Assembly: GCA_024449915.1 (NCBI GenBank)
Contig: JAMZAV010001471.1
Span: 1-64,000 of the forward strand
DNA length: 64,000 nt
Reading direction: 5' to 3'
Source: Sweltsa coloradensis
Taxonomy: Eukaryota; Arthropoda; Insecta; Plecoptera; Chloroperlidae
Shown piece after piece: positions 24,287 through 38,013 of the stretch. Position 1 is the first letter of the stretch; each line of letters starts with the position of its first letter. The notes below the pieces were generated by a model. It did no database searches, was not told the DNA's origin, and worked only from the letters and a program-made list of their open reading frames with translations. The position numbers were made by a program, and so were the translations under genes.

Positions 24287-24830
24287 TTAGACGAGTGAGC
24301 GCAGCAAACGTAGTCTACAACGCTACTCGATCGGGCCTTGGTCGTGATTAATTCTGTATGTTAAATGTTAAATGTTAAATGTTAAATGTTAAATGTTAAA
24401 TGTCTGTCTGTCTGTCCAGGCTCATACGGCCGAACGGCCAAATAGACCGAGCTGTAATTTTAAACAGACATCAGTGACCAGGTAACTTGCAAGCGAAAAC
24501 TCAGCTAACAAAGTATGAGCACAATCTGTTACATTTGAAACTACTGCTAAGAAATAAAAACTGAAAATTCGCTGAAATGTATGGAATTATTTTACACGAC
24601 TACTGGTTTTTCCTATTTGAAATGATACTAATTTTGTTTTGATTTACTGGCTGTGAAATGCGTGTCCAAAGTTCAATCGAATGACTTTGTGCCGTCATGT
24701 AACCCCCAAATTCGCTCGTTAGCATGTGAGTAAACTTGCAATATTTTCGACGTATTTCATACAGGCCATGTTTTCGTAGTATTGTCACTAGATGATGGGA
24801 CTACTGCGTTATAGCATGTCAAACATGTTA
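24287..24830 (+). mobile_element. Helentron-like element, subfamily B, 5' part
   Basis: Starts TTAGACGAGTGAGCGCAGC, whose 13-bp terminus recurs inverted (CTCACTCGTCTAA) in the 3' ends near 26150. A (TGTTAAA)6 and TCTG microsatellite lies 70 bp inside, a common place for microsatellites in HINE-type elements. The body is collinear with 6340-6690. It was inserted into the 5' part of the LINE. The 3' boundary is uncertain. Confidence 0.5.
24358..24418 (+). repeat. Microsatellite (TGTTAAA)6 then (TCTG)4
   Basis: Six perfect 7-bp units followed directly by TCTG units. Confidence 0.95.
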
Positions 24831-25736
24831 AATAATTTAAAATACATTTCAAGTCATAAATTACAATCTTTCACGCGATCCATTTTAAACCCACGTCTCC
24901 CAACTTTGGCTATAAGTGCGTCTTTACAACTCGACTAGGAAACGCCAAGTCGTTGTTAGACGAGTTATGCGAGTCATGTGTTGAGTAACACGCAACATTG
25001 TATATTAAAGAATGAAATTAATCGGTATAGTAAAATAGGGTTTGTAAGTTAGTTGGTATAAGGGCTACGTTCACGTAAGTAATAATGCACCACTTTAGTC
25101 TATGATAGGCTAGGGAGACCTTAGGTAGGTAAATAATAAATTGATAAATGGGCTTAAATGTGTAGGTTCTATTTTAACAACAATGTTTTTTTGGGAAGAA
25201 TTATAATTTTTGGAATGTCAAGTGGTGCGCGGCACTGGCCAAGATGCATCGAAACTTGCACGCTCAAGATTACCCAAAACTCCGCACGGAGATTGAGTTA
25301 ACCTTGCAATCTTAGCTCGTTCTCGTACTGGCTATGTTTCTTATACTATTCTGCAATGTTAAAACACTACAGAAATTATTTATTTATTTGTAATTAATAT
25401 TATTAACCTAGATGGTTGGCATGCGAAATAAAGTACGATGTACATGAACAATCCCATACAATTTTTATGTCTTTTGTAATTTTTTATACTATACAAATTT
25501 GCGTTTAGCGACAGAAGATACGATTGGTTTGTGCATGGACTTAAAATAGTTACATCCATGGTTTGTAGAAACTCCATTGAGATTCGTGGATCTTGATCAC
25601 TGCCTTGGTACAAACAATTAAAGATCAAACAGGAATAATTTAAACATAGTATGGGCCGTGTTTAATTTGTTATTTTTGCAAACAAAAACACATTCTACGC
25701 CGCCATTAATTGGCGTGCTTTCTGTTTGTTTATAAA
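24830..25736. other. Helentron-like fragments, no gene
   Basis: 24925-24985 carries ACTAGGAAACGCCAAGTCG and GTTAGACGAGTTATGCG, an inverted subfamily B 3' terminus. 25060-25120 repeats the ATGATAGGCTAGGGAG block found in the palindrome arms. 25210-25340 is a third copy of the internal segment at 6540-6690. No coding sequence recognised. Confidence 0.5.
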
Positions 25737-27290
25737 ACTAGGGAAACGCCAAAGTCGTTGTTAGACGAGTGAGTGAGCCATGTGTTGAGTACCCGGTAAC
25801 ATTCCTTTTCTTCCCCCTACCTTTGGCCTCCCTAGCCTATCATAGGCTACAGTGGAGCATTATGGCCTAAGCTATGACCTAAACTTAAATACCCTATTAT
25901 TTATACGAATATTACTAGGGAAACGCCAAAGTCGTTGTTAGACGAGTGAGTGAGCCATGTGTTGAGTGCGCCGGAACATTTGCATTTAAGTTTGATTATA
26001 ATATTTGCATAAATAATAGGTATTTAAGTTTAGGTCATAGCTTAGGCCATAATGCTCCACTGTAGCCTATGATAGGCTAGGGAGGCCAAAGGTAGGGGGA
26101 AGAAAAGGAATGTTACCGGGTACTCAAACACATGGCTCACTCACTCGTCTAACAACGACTTTGGCGTTTCCCTAGTATAAATTGCTTTGCGACAACGATA
26201 CAGTTGCAGGATTAAAATATTACACCATGTTTCTGATAGAAATCATTGATCTGATCTTCACTACTTGTACAAACAATTAAAGATCAATAGGATAATTAAT
26301 AACCTTATTTGCCGTAGTAATGTATTAAACAAAAACACATTTAGTCATAATTGGCTCGTTATATAAAACAAGATAACCAAACTTTTAGAAGTGCTTAAGC
26401 CATATTTGAGTCCCGGAACATCCGTATTTTACTACTTTAACTCCCCTAGCCAATCTAGGTAAAGCATAATGGCTGAGCTTATGACCTAACTACAATACCC
26501 TATTATACTATAGAATAATTCTAGGTAAACGTCAAGGTTGTTAAAGAGGATGACTTGTTCTAGTTCCCGAACATTCATTAATTCTGATTAAATCAAATAA
26601 AACTTCAATTGTGTATTTATTTAGTCAAGCTTAGCCATAATCAATCCACTGTAAACTACTGAATTATGGCTAGTAAAAGTAGAAAACAAAACTGTTCCCG
26701 GTACTCAATGCACTCGTAGTATATTCTAAAGATCAGATTTGGCAGTTTCCCTAGTATATTCTTCTGCAACTTACACACGGTCCAATACTTAACCATTCTG
26801 AATGAAAATGAATTACTATTTAAAATCAAAAAGGTCTTATATAATTCAATTAACCTTATTCTGCTGTCAAGAAAGTATAAACAAATAATATTGATACTTG
26901 GCTATATAAAACAAAATAACAAACTTTTAAAGTAGCTTAAGCTCATAATTATGAGGTCCCCTCAGTAAATTTAAAGACTTTAAATCCCCACAAATCTGTA
27001 AAATAATGAACGGAGTTTACGTCAACTACTAAATATTATACTATAATAGATATAATACCTTGTCTTAGGTACAAGTAAGGTTTAAAAATGATTTTAAATC
27101 TAATATGAACTATTAACTTCTGTCAGAATCAAATAAAACTTCAATTGTTTATGTTATTTTACAGCTTTACCCACACAATCAAGTAAAATAACTAATTATG
27201 CTGTAATTAATGAAAACTAAAACTTCCCTTCAATGTCACTCGTAGTATAATTCTAGAAGATCAAGATGCAGTCAAAATTTGATATGGGTT
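25600..27290. repeat. Three tandem units with progressive degradation
   Basis: Units begin near 25612, 26268 and 26815. Each is introduced by a variant of AACAATTAAAGATCAA or its decayed form, followed by ACAAAAACACATT, TATAAAAC and the palindrome-like body ending ...CTAGTAT. Unit 1 is clean. Units 2 and 3 lose many single bases (for example ACTCGTAGTATATTCTA). This is either old tandem decay or unpolished long-read sequence. Confidence 0.55.
25737..26176. repeat. Inverted-repeat palindrome, arms about 175 bp
   Basis: The left arm (25737-25913) and right arm (26000-26176) are reverse complements with only two or three indels over 165 bp. Each outer end is a subfamily B 3' terminus (ACTAGGGAAACGCCAAAGTC / CCCTAGT). 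The spacer contains a third copy of that terminus (25914-25980) in the same orientation as the left arm. Confidence 0.9.
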
Positions 27291-27451
27291 TCTTGTATTT
27301 CCCTGTAAAGATAGAAAGTTATCAGGAGATTTTCTAAACTTGACAGATTGGAAAAAAGACAAACGCATTGTCAAAGTGTCTGGATTGTGTTATTTTTTTA
27401 TTGTTAACCATATCTACTATTCCACCACAATACCACAAGTGTTATCAATGA

Positions 27452-27652
<201 letters not shown>

Positions 27653-27791
27653 TAAGTAGCCGACGGCTTTGGATTCTAATATTTGTTGTGAAATGGCTAG
27701 AAAGAAAATGAAGGAACTGAATGCACTTGATGATATTGAAAGCCACAGCTTCCGATTGTAAATGTCTAGGCCTTGAAGTACATGCATGTGA

Positions 27792-28989
<1,198 letters not shown>

Positions 28990-29804
28990 TAGTGATGTGG
29001 ATTTACGGTAAATTTAAAACTCGAGTAATTTACCGGTAAATTTACCGAAAAACGGTAAAATTTTAATTTTGGCTATATTAAAGTCGATCCGTTGAAACTT
29101 GCTCGTAGTGAAATTTGGCTAAAATTCATAATATATACTCTTAATAGTGTGCTTTTCAATAATACAACAAGCAAAATGGGGGTTACCAGCTTACTTTCGG
29201 AGATTTTTCGAAATAAAAATCAAGTAAATCCCTATCCTTTAACATTGCAAGCGAGCAAAACCCTACACTTTCCGACCAAAAAGACACTACAGTACACGAA
29301 CCGCAAGTGAAATATGACTAAATTATGTATCAATTTGCAGGTAATTAAACACTGAAAAAAAATAGTGTTTGCAAAATACATGTTACCATACTGGATTTTG
29401 ATATTTTTACGTCCAAAGTCAACATATACTTGTAACAACCAGGAGCAACAGTGAAGGCTTGGCAACGCTGCGTGACGCCTCTTCGAAACCGCGCTCGATT
29501 GACCAATGATAGTGAACTCCGTTGTAAAGTAGTATAGGGAGCGAAAATTTAAAAATCGGGTTTGGCTGCCTCTCCGTATTACAACACGTAGTTCGAATGT
29601 ATTAACTTTAAAAAAAAAAAGTCTTTAAAACTTTTTTTACAAATAAAACTAAGATAACATATATACACAGAATAACGACAAGTTTATAAGTAATTATTAT
29701 TGAGGACCTATCACAAATTCATTACAATTTTTAGTATTATTATTTTAAATTGGGGCAATTTTTCCATTTTTGAAAGCTTCTTTTCTACATATGGCAATTT
29801 ATTA

Positions 29805-30561
29805 TTGGATAGCGTAGCGAGCGAAGCGAAGATTCCATTTCACTACACTGGAGAAAAAATCCGGGAATGTTTTTTTTTCTTTTTTTTTTTTATTGTGTGT
29901 TCGTCAGCACGATTCCGGCTAAACCGATACTCCATTGCAATGAAATTTTATGGAGACCTTCAAATCCCTGACGAACTTAGAACTGCCACGTTTTTGAGCG
30001 CAATCAAAAAATTTATTTCTCATGAAAATCGCAATTTTACGATTTTTTTCGATTAAAAAAAAATTTCTTTCTTCGATTTAGTTATAACACCTACATGCTT
30101 TATTCCGATTTTAATGAGTTTTTTTACAGACCTTAATTTTATGAATTAGATTTCTTTTGAAATTTGGAGCGCAATCGAAAAATTATTTCTCATGGAAAAC
30201 GAAATTTTAAAGGGTTTTTTCTTTTTTAAAAACAATTCTTTGACTTATAACACCTACATGCTTTTAAACCCATTGTAATAATTTTTTCACAGACCTTAAA
30301 TTTATGAATTAATATATTCGTGTGAAATTTGAGCGCAAACGAATAATTATTTCTTATGATATCGCAATTTTTAAAAGATTTTTTTCTTTTTTAAAACAAA
30401 ATTAATTTAAAAAGATTTAAATTAAATTTTTAAAAAAAATCTTCAACTTTGTAATGATTTTTTCACAGAACAACAGAAAATCCGCATAACACAATGGCAA
30501 CTCAATTCACCAAATACGCTCATTTCCCAAAAACGCGGCGGGACTTTTAAACGTTTCCTGG
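29805..30561 (+). mobile_element. Helentron-like non-autonomous element (copy 2)
   Basis: The same subfamily as 8938-9703, in opposite orientation. 5' TTGGATAGCGTAGCGAGCG, two core repeats with AACACCTACATGCTTT (about 30085 and 30248), then a 3' hairpin region AACGCGGCGGGAC...ACGTTTCC ending CTGG before a T. CTGG fits the CTRR ending of Helitron-type elements. More diverged than copy 1. Confidence 0.68.
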
Positions 30562-30689
30562 TGTTGTCATGTATAGGGCCTATGTAAGATATTTGGATAA
30601 ATTTTTATATTTAAAAAAACTAAATATTGGGCGCAGTGCGCAGGGTGAAGCCGGTAAAAGGCAAATACTCTTGACTACACTAAAACCCC

Positions 30690-30910
30690 CAAAAATAGCC
30701 CTATAGCCAAACGTTGAGGAAGAATGTCTTTGTGTTCGAGTAATTTTAAATGAAAAGTTTATAAAATCGTAACCCGTTATCGATAAGAAGTAAACAATAA
30801 TGTTTGGGATCAATAAAAAAGGTAAAAAAGTTTTCCGCAGCCGGACTCAAACCCGGGCGACCTTTCGCTTACAAAACGAGCGCGCTAACCGTTGGACCAA
30901 CTGCGACTAC
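30690..30910 (-). repeat. tRNA-derived SINE-like repeat (Thr-like head)
   Basis: The head on - (30910-30836) reads GTCGCAGTTGGTCC, GGTTAGCGCG, an anticodon-like loop TTTGTAA (TGT) and the B box GGTTTGAGTCC; the T stem has mismatches. The body (30835-30690) is shared with 41483-41310, where only the B-box end of the head survives. A tRNA-like head plus a shared body points to a SINE rather than a functional tRNA. Confidence 0.5.
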
Positions 30911-31378
30911 ACAGTATAGGTGGTCCATGGGCGATGCGTCCGTTTCCTTAAACCCAGCAGATATGCACGCCAAACTCAAAAGCGAGCGAAAAGTTTTGTG
31001 ATGGAAATTAGGACACTTTTTAATATTTTTTAAAGCCTACCTGCCAATATTTCTTGATTGTAATTGACGCCCTGTTCATAGCATGTGTACGCAATTACTG
31101 TGTACTTTGGTATGAAACACTTCGAGGTGGCAGTTTCTCTCGACGCATCCACACTCGATCAGAATGAAAGGCAGCCCGTGCCATGTTGCCAACCCCAAAT
31201 CCCAGGTTGGCCAAACTCTCAAGAAGAAGTTTCCAACTTTTACATATCGTATATTTATTGTTTATAATTACATGAAAGCCAATCATATTGAATGTTTAAT
31301 GTTTAAAAGAACTTAGCATTATTTCGTCCATTAGCCCATTAGCCTAATTTAGTGATTTTGATGGGACGTTTCGATTTC

Positions 31379-31616
31379 CGAGGTTGGCAAATACTTAACT
31401 AGTCAGTTAGCAACTGTACCAATAAAAGATGCAAATAAATAGGTTTTCCTAAAATGTAACAATTAAAAATAATTAATACTTACAGTAGTAAAATAAACTA
31501 CAGTTGTAAGATTATCTGATATAAAAATACTAACTAGGCCCTATTTTATAAGCTTTTACTGAATAATAATATTATACTCTTGAGTCCGCTGGTACACTCG
31601 ATGGAGCCACTTTAAG
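31379..31616 (+). repeat. Long inverted repeat, left arm
   Basis: GAGGTTGGCAAATACTTAAC through GGAGCCACTTTAAG is present as the reverse complement at 35138-35757, about 3.5 kb away. Only scattered differences are seen, plus one 380-bp insertion in the right arm. Confidence 0.8.
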
Positions 31617-32368
31617 CATATTGGCATAGACGTAAATAGTTTTTGGGATGAGGAAGGTGTATATCAATTAAAAGAGCATATATTCACCCTTATATTTATT
31701 TACTGTTCCATACAAAGAACAAACTAAACAATAATGTATTAATTTAATGATCTATGTATGGTTAAATAAATAAATAAATAAAATGAAAATATTAATTGGA
31801 TTAGAATGAATGATTTAGCCTACTTAGCTAATGAAATAGATTGGAGTACGTTTACCACCTACAGAAAAGCTCTTTTCAGATTTATTGATTGAATGTTTTA
31901 AAGTGTTAATTGACTTATTTCCACTGCATTCTTGATGTGTGGGTTCTTTTGAGTCTTTAGATTATAATGATGGAAAATTTTACCATTTTACCGACATGCT
32001 CGGTAAATTTACCTGATGGACTCACATCACTAAAAATATGTACTAGTGTTGATTACATGGTTCCAAAATCGATTTTCCTTATTTATTTTTTATTTTTTTA
32101 AGATGCCAAATCGATGTCAAATTGAAATCCAATTTTGCTTCGACATCGAATCAAATAATCGATGTCAAGTCCCAACTCTAATCAGCAATATTAACCGTAG
32201 TTAACCGATTAAACCGAAATCCCTTCTTGATAAGGGGTAGGGGTAAAAAAAATGCCGACCACTTTTTATTTTTATTACCGTTACAGTATAGAACACTGTG
32301 CTTATCAGTTGGCCCGCTGCCAAACCGTGGCGTCCCCCATTAATGATATTATATGATTATGTATATTA

Positions 32369-32790
32369 TTGGATGAGCAAAGCAGATTTCAATTTTACTG
32401 ACCCCCAAAATAATAAGCTATTTTTTATTTTTTATATATATATATTTATATATATATGTTTGTTTGTTTGTTTGTTTGTTTGTGCTCTACCGGGCAAATG
32501 GCATATGCGATCTTGATGAAACTTTATGGGACCGTTTGAAATCACTTAAATTATATGTTATGATTTTAGGAACATTTGAAGAAATATTTCTCATAGAAAT
32601 TGTACTTTTACGATCTTTTTATTGAATTTTAATACAATATTTCCGTGATATTTGGGCCGATTCTGACCAAACGGGTGGGGCTACAACGTTCATATTTTAC
32701 AATGACATGAAGATAATGGTGATGTAGGCCTAGTGCCTTTTGAAAGGAAAAGTTGGCCAAAATTCATAGAAATAAAGGTTTTAAGAGTCC
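32369..32790 (+). mobile_element. Helentron-like element fragment (177-bp core type)
   Basis: Begins TTGGATGAGCAAAGCAG and passes through (TTTG)n. It continues with GGCAAATGGCATATGCGATC and one reversed 177-bp core unit (GGCCGATTCTGACCAAACGG). The 3' terminus is missing. Confidence 0.55.
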
Positions 32791-35137
32791 GATGAATGGC
32801 TGGGCGCTGTCAAATTTTGCGGTGAAAGTCGGAACTGCTAGCGCACGACACGCCTGTGAGATAAATGCAACTTCTTTTACTTTTGTACAAGGAGGTCTGC
32901 TCACCGACAGGGGTTTTTTTGACGGTTGGTCAGGGGGCGGGGGTTATATTTATTACCTCGCAGGCAGGGCTGAGAAACCTTTCAAGGCCAGATGCGCCGA
33001 CAGGTCTCATTCATGGGACGGAGGGTAGTCATAAAATTAATAGCATTGCTATTCAACGAGAACTCCAATACGGCGTAGCATCCCATGACAGTAGTGTTTG
33101 GTCGGGTCGCGTGTATATGTCTTCATTCTACCAACTTTCATCCCAACATAAGTATGTAAAAATAAATAAATAATTTCGAATAACTCATTTAATTGGTAAG
33201 CCTACACGGAACCTTCATCGTGTGATCATATTATTTGTAATATTACATACCATGTAACATAATCGAATTCGTTCGATGTAAAAACAAAAACCGTATCATA
33301 AAACTGGGAAATTACAATAAATAATTGGTTATATTGATTGAAAACACCGCCGCAATTTACGTGTCTTTAGGATGAGCCTCGTTCTCTGGAGGGATATGGC
33401 AACATTCGAAGTGAGGGGGGAATTGGGGTTTCTACTACTGTACCTGTCAACGTCCATTCACACATCTGTTGTGATCAAAATAATTTTTTCCGCGAGAATT
33501 TTTTTTTAGCCGAAAATTTAACAGCATGGCTCAAATATGTAGCTCGAGTTATGGAATGGAAGTTATTTTCTTGCCGAGTACCTACGATCAAAATTGGCCG
33601 AGATGAGGATTATTTATTTTACGTTCAACAATTCAGATTTGCACCCACTGCCAAGTAACTACGGCTTACAATACAATACAAAGATAATATACATATCATG
33701 TAACACACGTACAAGTAGCCCCATTATAAAATAAGCAAATATAATTAGTACCTACAAATTGTTGCTACACTGAATGTTGTTGACAAATCGTGTGGTATTG
33801 TTCACGGCGAAAATTTATATTGTTTTCGTAACAACTAGGAAACTTAAAAAATTGTATTGTATGCATTCAACTTGTTTAATTTTGGTGTCGTGATGAGGAT
33901 TCCACACAACTCTCCGTAGTCAACTTGGGGTCGAATCAAGAATACATAAATACCCCATGATGACTTTACGCGATTGTTGTGTGTCATATAGTAAAGAAGA
34001 AGGAAAGAAGTTGACATTGGGCGTTATAAACCGGGTCGAGAATGAAGTTGTCCGTTTCCAATTATTTATCTTTATTGCAATGACACGGAGCTCTTTATGG
34101 TTGAATGGGTGTGTTCTATAAAAGATACATCAGTAGGCCTATGTACCTTATACATCAACGTTAAGGATAGCAGAACTGTACCATTCTTGGAAGCTTAGCA
34201 CATAAAATGGCAACTAATCACACTATCATAAAATGTTACCGGATACAGGACAATTTACGTGTAATTTACGCGAAACAGTAATAATAATATCGTTACACAT
34301 TTCGGTAAAACGTCAAAAAAATATTACTGGATATAAAATAACAGGTAATTAACAAGAAACAGCAATAATATCGTTACACATTTCGGTAAAACAAAGCACA
34401 TACAATATTACCGGTAAAAATAAACAGGTTATTTACAAAAAACAGCAAAAATGTCGTTGCTGGTTCACTGAATTCCGTCTCCTGAATCCTGTTAAAATTA
34501 AAGAAAAATAATTTAGATTCGTAGGATTATTTTCATAATTTTAAAGTTATTCGAAATGTTCTTAGATTTGAGTTTGATTTATTTATGCTAATGATTGTAT
34601 AACTTCATCACCCTGTCCAACCCACACCACCCTGCTTTCACCCGACCTCCTTCCACCCGCCGCCATAAAACCAACCCAACCCCGGCAACCCTCGCCGGTC
34701 CTGCCTGTCATAAACATTGCCCTCGAAAATTTGAAATTACTAGCGTTTCGATGCTAGCGTTACCTGTCGGCTGAACGCTGAAGTTCTTAGTCCTAAATTT
34801 TGCAATATGCGTAACGATGTAAAAGCCATACGAGTACTTCTAGAACCATCAGATTTTTACAGAGTACGTATTCAATTGTTATCTAGGTCAGTACGTTTTG
34901 ATCTTTTTTTCCTGGTGAAATTCTACATGTTATCCGTTATTCTGTTTGATGCCAATTGACATTTTTTTCCTCGGCTTAGAAAAATTATTATTCATAATTT
35001 GGTTAAGCACTAATCTAGATGACATTGTTTTCTGTGTACCTGATTTTTTGCAACAAAAACGAGCTATTACTTTCGGAGTTACATAGTTATGACTGACCCT
35101 CTCCGAGCGCATCAGCCAGAGCTCCATGCATGCGGCT
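32791..35137. other. Unassigned spacer between inverted-repeat arms
   Basis: No convincing gene. The overlapping + frames at 32753-33173 look like chance ORFs. AT-rich throughout, with repeated TTCGGTAAAAC/ATTACCGG motifs around 34230-34440. Confidence 0.4.
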
Positions 35138-35371
35138 CTTAAAGTGGCTCGAGCGAGTGTACCAGCGGACTCAAGAGTATACTATTATTATTCAGTAACA
35201 ACTAATAAAATAGGGCCTACTTAGTATTTTTTATATCAGATAATCTTACAACTGTAGTTTATTTTACTACCCTAAGTATTAATTTATTTTTAATTGTTAC
35301 ATTTAGTTTTTTGGTTTATTTGGAAAAAAGGACGCGTCAACCGTTAGGTCATAATGCACCACTCTAACCTG

Positions 35372-35403
<32 letters not shown>

Positions 35404-35757
35404 ATGCTGGTCAGAACCAGCCATGGTAAGGGGAGGAAAGGGGGTTCTCACGTCGTGGTCGTCATTGTCTTCGTCATCGTTTGTGGTGTTCTTGTCGTCA
35501 TCGTCGTCGAGGGGTCGTCAAGGGAAGGGGGCAAGGTCCCCGACGACGATTGCCAGAGCTCGCCTCTATTTTCGGGTAGTAAAATACTACCCTTCATACT
35601 AGCTGATGTTTGTGAGGTGGACTTTTTCTCTTGAATCGCCTTGTACGATTAGCAGAGCCATGCTCTAGGCCAATTCTACCCGGAAAACATATTTATTTGC
35701 ATCTCTTATTGGTACAGTTGCTAACTGACTGGTTAAGTATTTACCAACCTCGGTGTT
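35138..35757 (-). repeat. Long inverted repeat, right arm with 380-bp insertion
   Basis: 35138-35306 and 35687-35757 together match the arm at 31379-31616. The intervening 35307-35686 is absent from the left arm. It contains a run of 30 G (35371-35400) and TCGTCGTCATCG-type trinucleotides. The two + frames there are low-complexity artefacts. Confidence 0.75.
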
Positions 35758-36056
35758 AGGTTTGTAACAATGAATGAATATATAAATGAAGTATTTGGTT
35801 TAACACAAAGATATTTTTTTAACATTAACATGATATGATATAACACTCACAGCACATCTTGTCCTCAGCCCGTCCAATGTAACAATGTCCGACGACCCTG
35901 CTAGGCCTGTCACTAGACCTGACGTCATGATCATGATTCGACCTATCAATTGTGCATAGGCCTATCGATGTTTTGGTCAAATATCATAACCATGACATCT
36001 CCCTTCTTAAATTATTCAAAAAGCATTACCAATTAGTACCACTGTAGTTATGTTAA

Positions 36057-37101
36057 CCTCCCAGACGTGGTTTTTTTAGTGTAAAATTTTACCCCAGCGT
36101 GGTTTATTTTTTCAGAAAAATTAAATAATTTGCAATGCATTTTCATAAAAACACTATCTTGAAAACTATTGGATGAAATCTCCTGAGATTTTCAGGAAAT
36201 GCCAATAAGGTATTGTTGAATGTAAAAATAAATATTTATACATCATTGTTGCTATATTAACAACTTTAATTGTTGTAAAAAATAACTAAAATAAGACTGA
36301 GAGCAAATGGCATTGTTGCAGACATGCAAGTAATTTCACATTGAATAGCCAATGAAGAAAGTTAATTACAAGATACATTATTGATATTTTAAAAATATTG
36401 TACCCATTGTTGTCACAAACAAAAATTATGTAACATCCAAAAAACAAAATTTTCCCAAAATACATTGGTATTGTAAAAAATATGACCAATTTGCCAATGA
36501 TTCAAATGAAAAGTTTATTTATAGATATATTGTTGACTTAAAAAGTATTGTACACATTGTTGTAGGCCTAACAAAATATTATTTAATCCAATAAATAACC
36601 GACACCCCCAAAAAGTAGCCTACAAAGCGTAAAAATATACAATCTGCAAAATATACTGTATAGGCCTATACTATATATTATATTATGTAGGCTATAATAA
36701 TAATATAATAATATAGGTTATATTATATAATATAATCAAATATAGGGCTATCTGATATTTACTGCTGTTGTAAGACACGATTGCAATATGTCATCTTTGG
36801 GTGAGCAAAGCAGAAACTGAACTGAATGTTTTGGCGCGTTTTTGTTTTTGCGCGCTACTTTGCAGCGTTTGCGAGTGTACTCGAACAGGTTATGACGCGT
36901 CATTGCGCGTGCTGCTATCTCACGGCGATCATGAATACTAACTGTACTAGCTATATCCTAGTGCTGCTGCAAGTAGCAACTTGATGAACCTATTAGAAGC
37001 GCGGCTATTTGAAACTGAACTTGCAGGACGTCCTAGGACGTCGCACATGCTGGCCGCCGGTTCATGGGAGGACGTGTTAAGGCGTCGCACACGCCTGGGA
37101 G
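36057..37101. mobile_element. piggyBac-like MITE, TTAA target
   Basis: The TIRs CCTCCCAGACGTGG and CCACGC..CTGGGAGG-type complement are each flanked by TTAA (36053-36056 and 37102-37105). Subterminal direct variants (CAGCGTGG at 36100, GGACGTGTTAAGGCGTCGC near the right end) support a transposon end. The interior has no transposase. Confidence 0.65.
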
Positions 37102-37243
37102 GTTAATAGAGAAAGTAATTAATACACCATACAATAAATAATAATATGCAATAGGTGAATAAATAGAATAAATACTTAATAACAATACAATATATCTCTG
37201 ATGTGTAACACTAGGTCCAAGTGAATAGTATAGGCTACATAAT

Positions 37244-37998
37244 TAGGGTTACCATAATTCTGAAAGTAAAATCCGGGACACATGTACTTTCGTTGTGTAT
37301 GGACTTGCGTGGGCTACCCGGGGTCTGGGGCGAAGCCCCAGCCGCCGGAGGCGAAATTTTTTTGGGCCTTTTTTTCCCCCAAGATCGCCTGTAGTGAGAT
37401 CTGAGAGTGTCGGGACAATTTTTAAATGATCTAAAATGTCTGAACGTCCACCATGCTCTATCCCGAACACACCACGGCACACAGAACAATCAACTTTTCC
37501 TTTGATTTGCGTATTTCTAGACAAGAACGGATATTTGTCTTTCAGTTTGTCTGAAAAACGACACTTGCGTTTGGCCATTGTATTTTGCCACACACGCACA
37601 CCACTGGCACAGTCTGTAAGCTAAGCAATGTCACAAGTCACAACGCGAACTCAACACTGATTACACAACGGTGACCTCAGACTGTGCAGTGATTCATTGA
37701 CAACGACTGGACTAGCCTACTAGTGGGTTGACACTGTACGTACTGTCGCCGCCCCCTGCCCTGGCCTTGAGCTCGACTCAATGACAACATTATTGGTAAC
37801 ATTGCGCATCCCCGCGTCGCGGCCCAGCCGCCGTCGGTGCCGCGAAATATTTGAAAGTAGAAATTTGCTACGAAAATTTGGAATTGGATTTTCGATTTCC
37901 GGGACAATTTGGCGTCCCAAAAATGTTTTTCGGGACACCGGGACAGCAACAAGAAAAACGGGACTGTCCCGGAAAATCCGGGACGTATGGTTACCCTA
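37244..37998. mobile_element. Non-autonomous hAT, TIR TAGGGTTACCATA, 8-bp TSD
   Basis: The 13-bp TIRs differ by one base. Identical 8-bp flanks TACATAAT lie at 37236-37243 and 37999-38006. Subterminal AATCCGGGAC and GGGACTGTCCCGG are shared with 4184-4991, so both belong to one family. It keeps the N-terminal transposase finger (37380-37578) and a GC hairpin (37321-37351) also found at 58527-58556. Confidence 0.88.
37380..37578 (-). pseudogene. BED-type zinc finger, N-terminus of hAT transposase
   Basis: From ATG 37578 it reads MAKRKCRFSDKLK, then YPFLS and KGKVDCSVCRGVFGIEHGG, RSDILDHLK. C-x2-C with a downstream H fits a BED-like DNA-binding finger at the start of hAT transposases. The second His (normally KH) is lost where an internal deletion joins the 3' subterminal region. 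Confidence 0.6.
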
Positions 37999-38013
37999 TA
38001 CATAATTAATAAA

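Larger units (their letters stand above)
28990..32032. mobile_element. Old hAT-like element shell (TIR TAGTGATGTGgA)
   Basis: TAGTGATGTGGATTTACGGT on the left matches the complement of the right end CTCACATCACTA. Subterminal repeats of GGTAAATTTACCG lie at both ends (29005-29060, 31980-32012). The 8-bp flanks (ATAATATA, AAAATATG) match only partly. No transposase remains. The interior was later filled by a Helentron-like element (29805-30561) and a SINE-like repeat (30690-30910). Confidence 0.5.

Noticed and set aside
32753..33173. Overlapping + frames of 91 and 102 codons
   Set aside because: No recognisable domain and low-complexity Gly runs; the sequence partly overlaps a Helentron-like fragment.
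35354..35634. Gly/Ser/Val-rich frames next to G30
   Set aside because: Translation of homopolymer and TCGTCG repeats.
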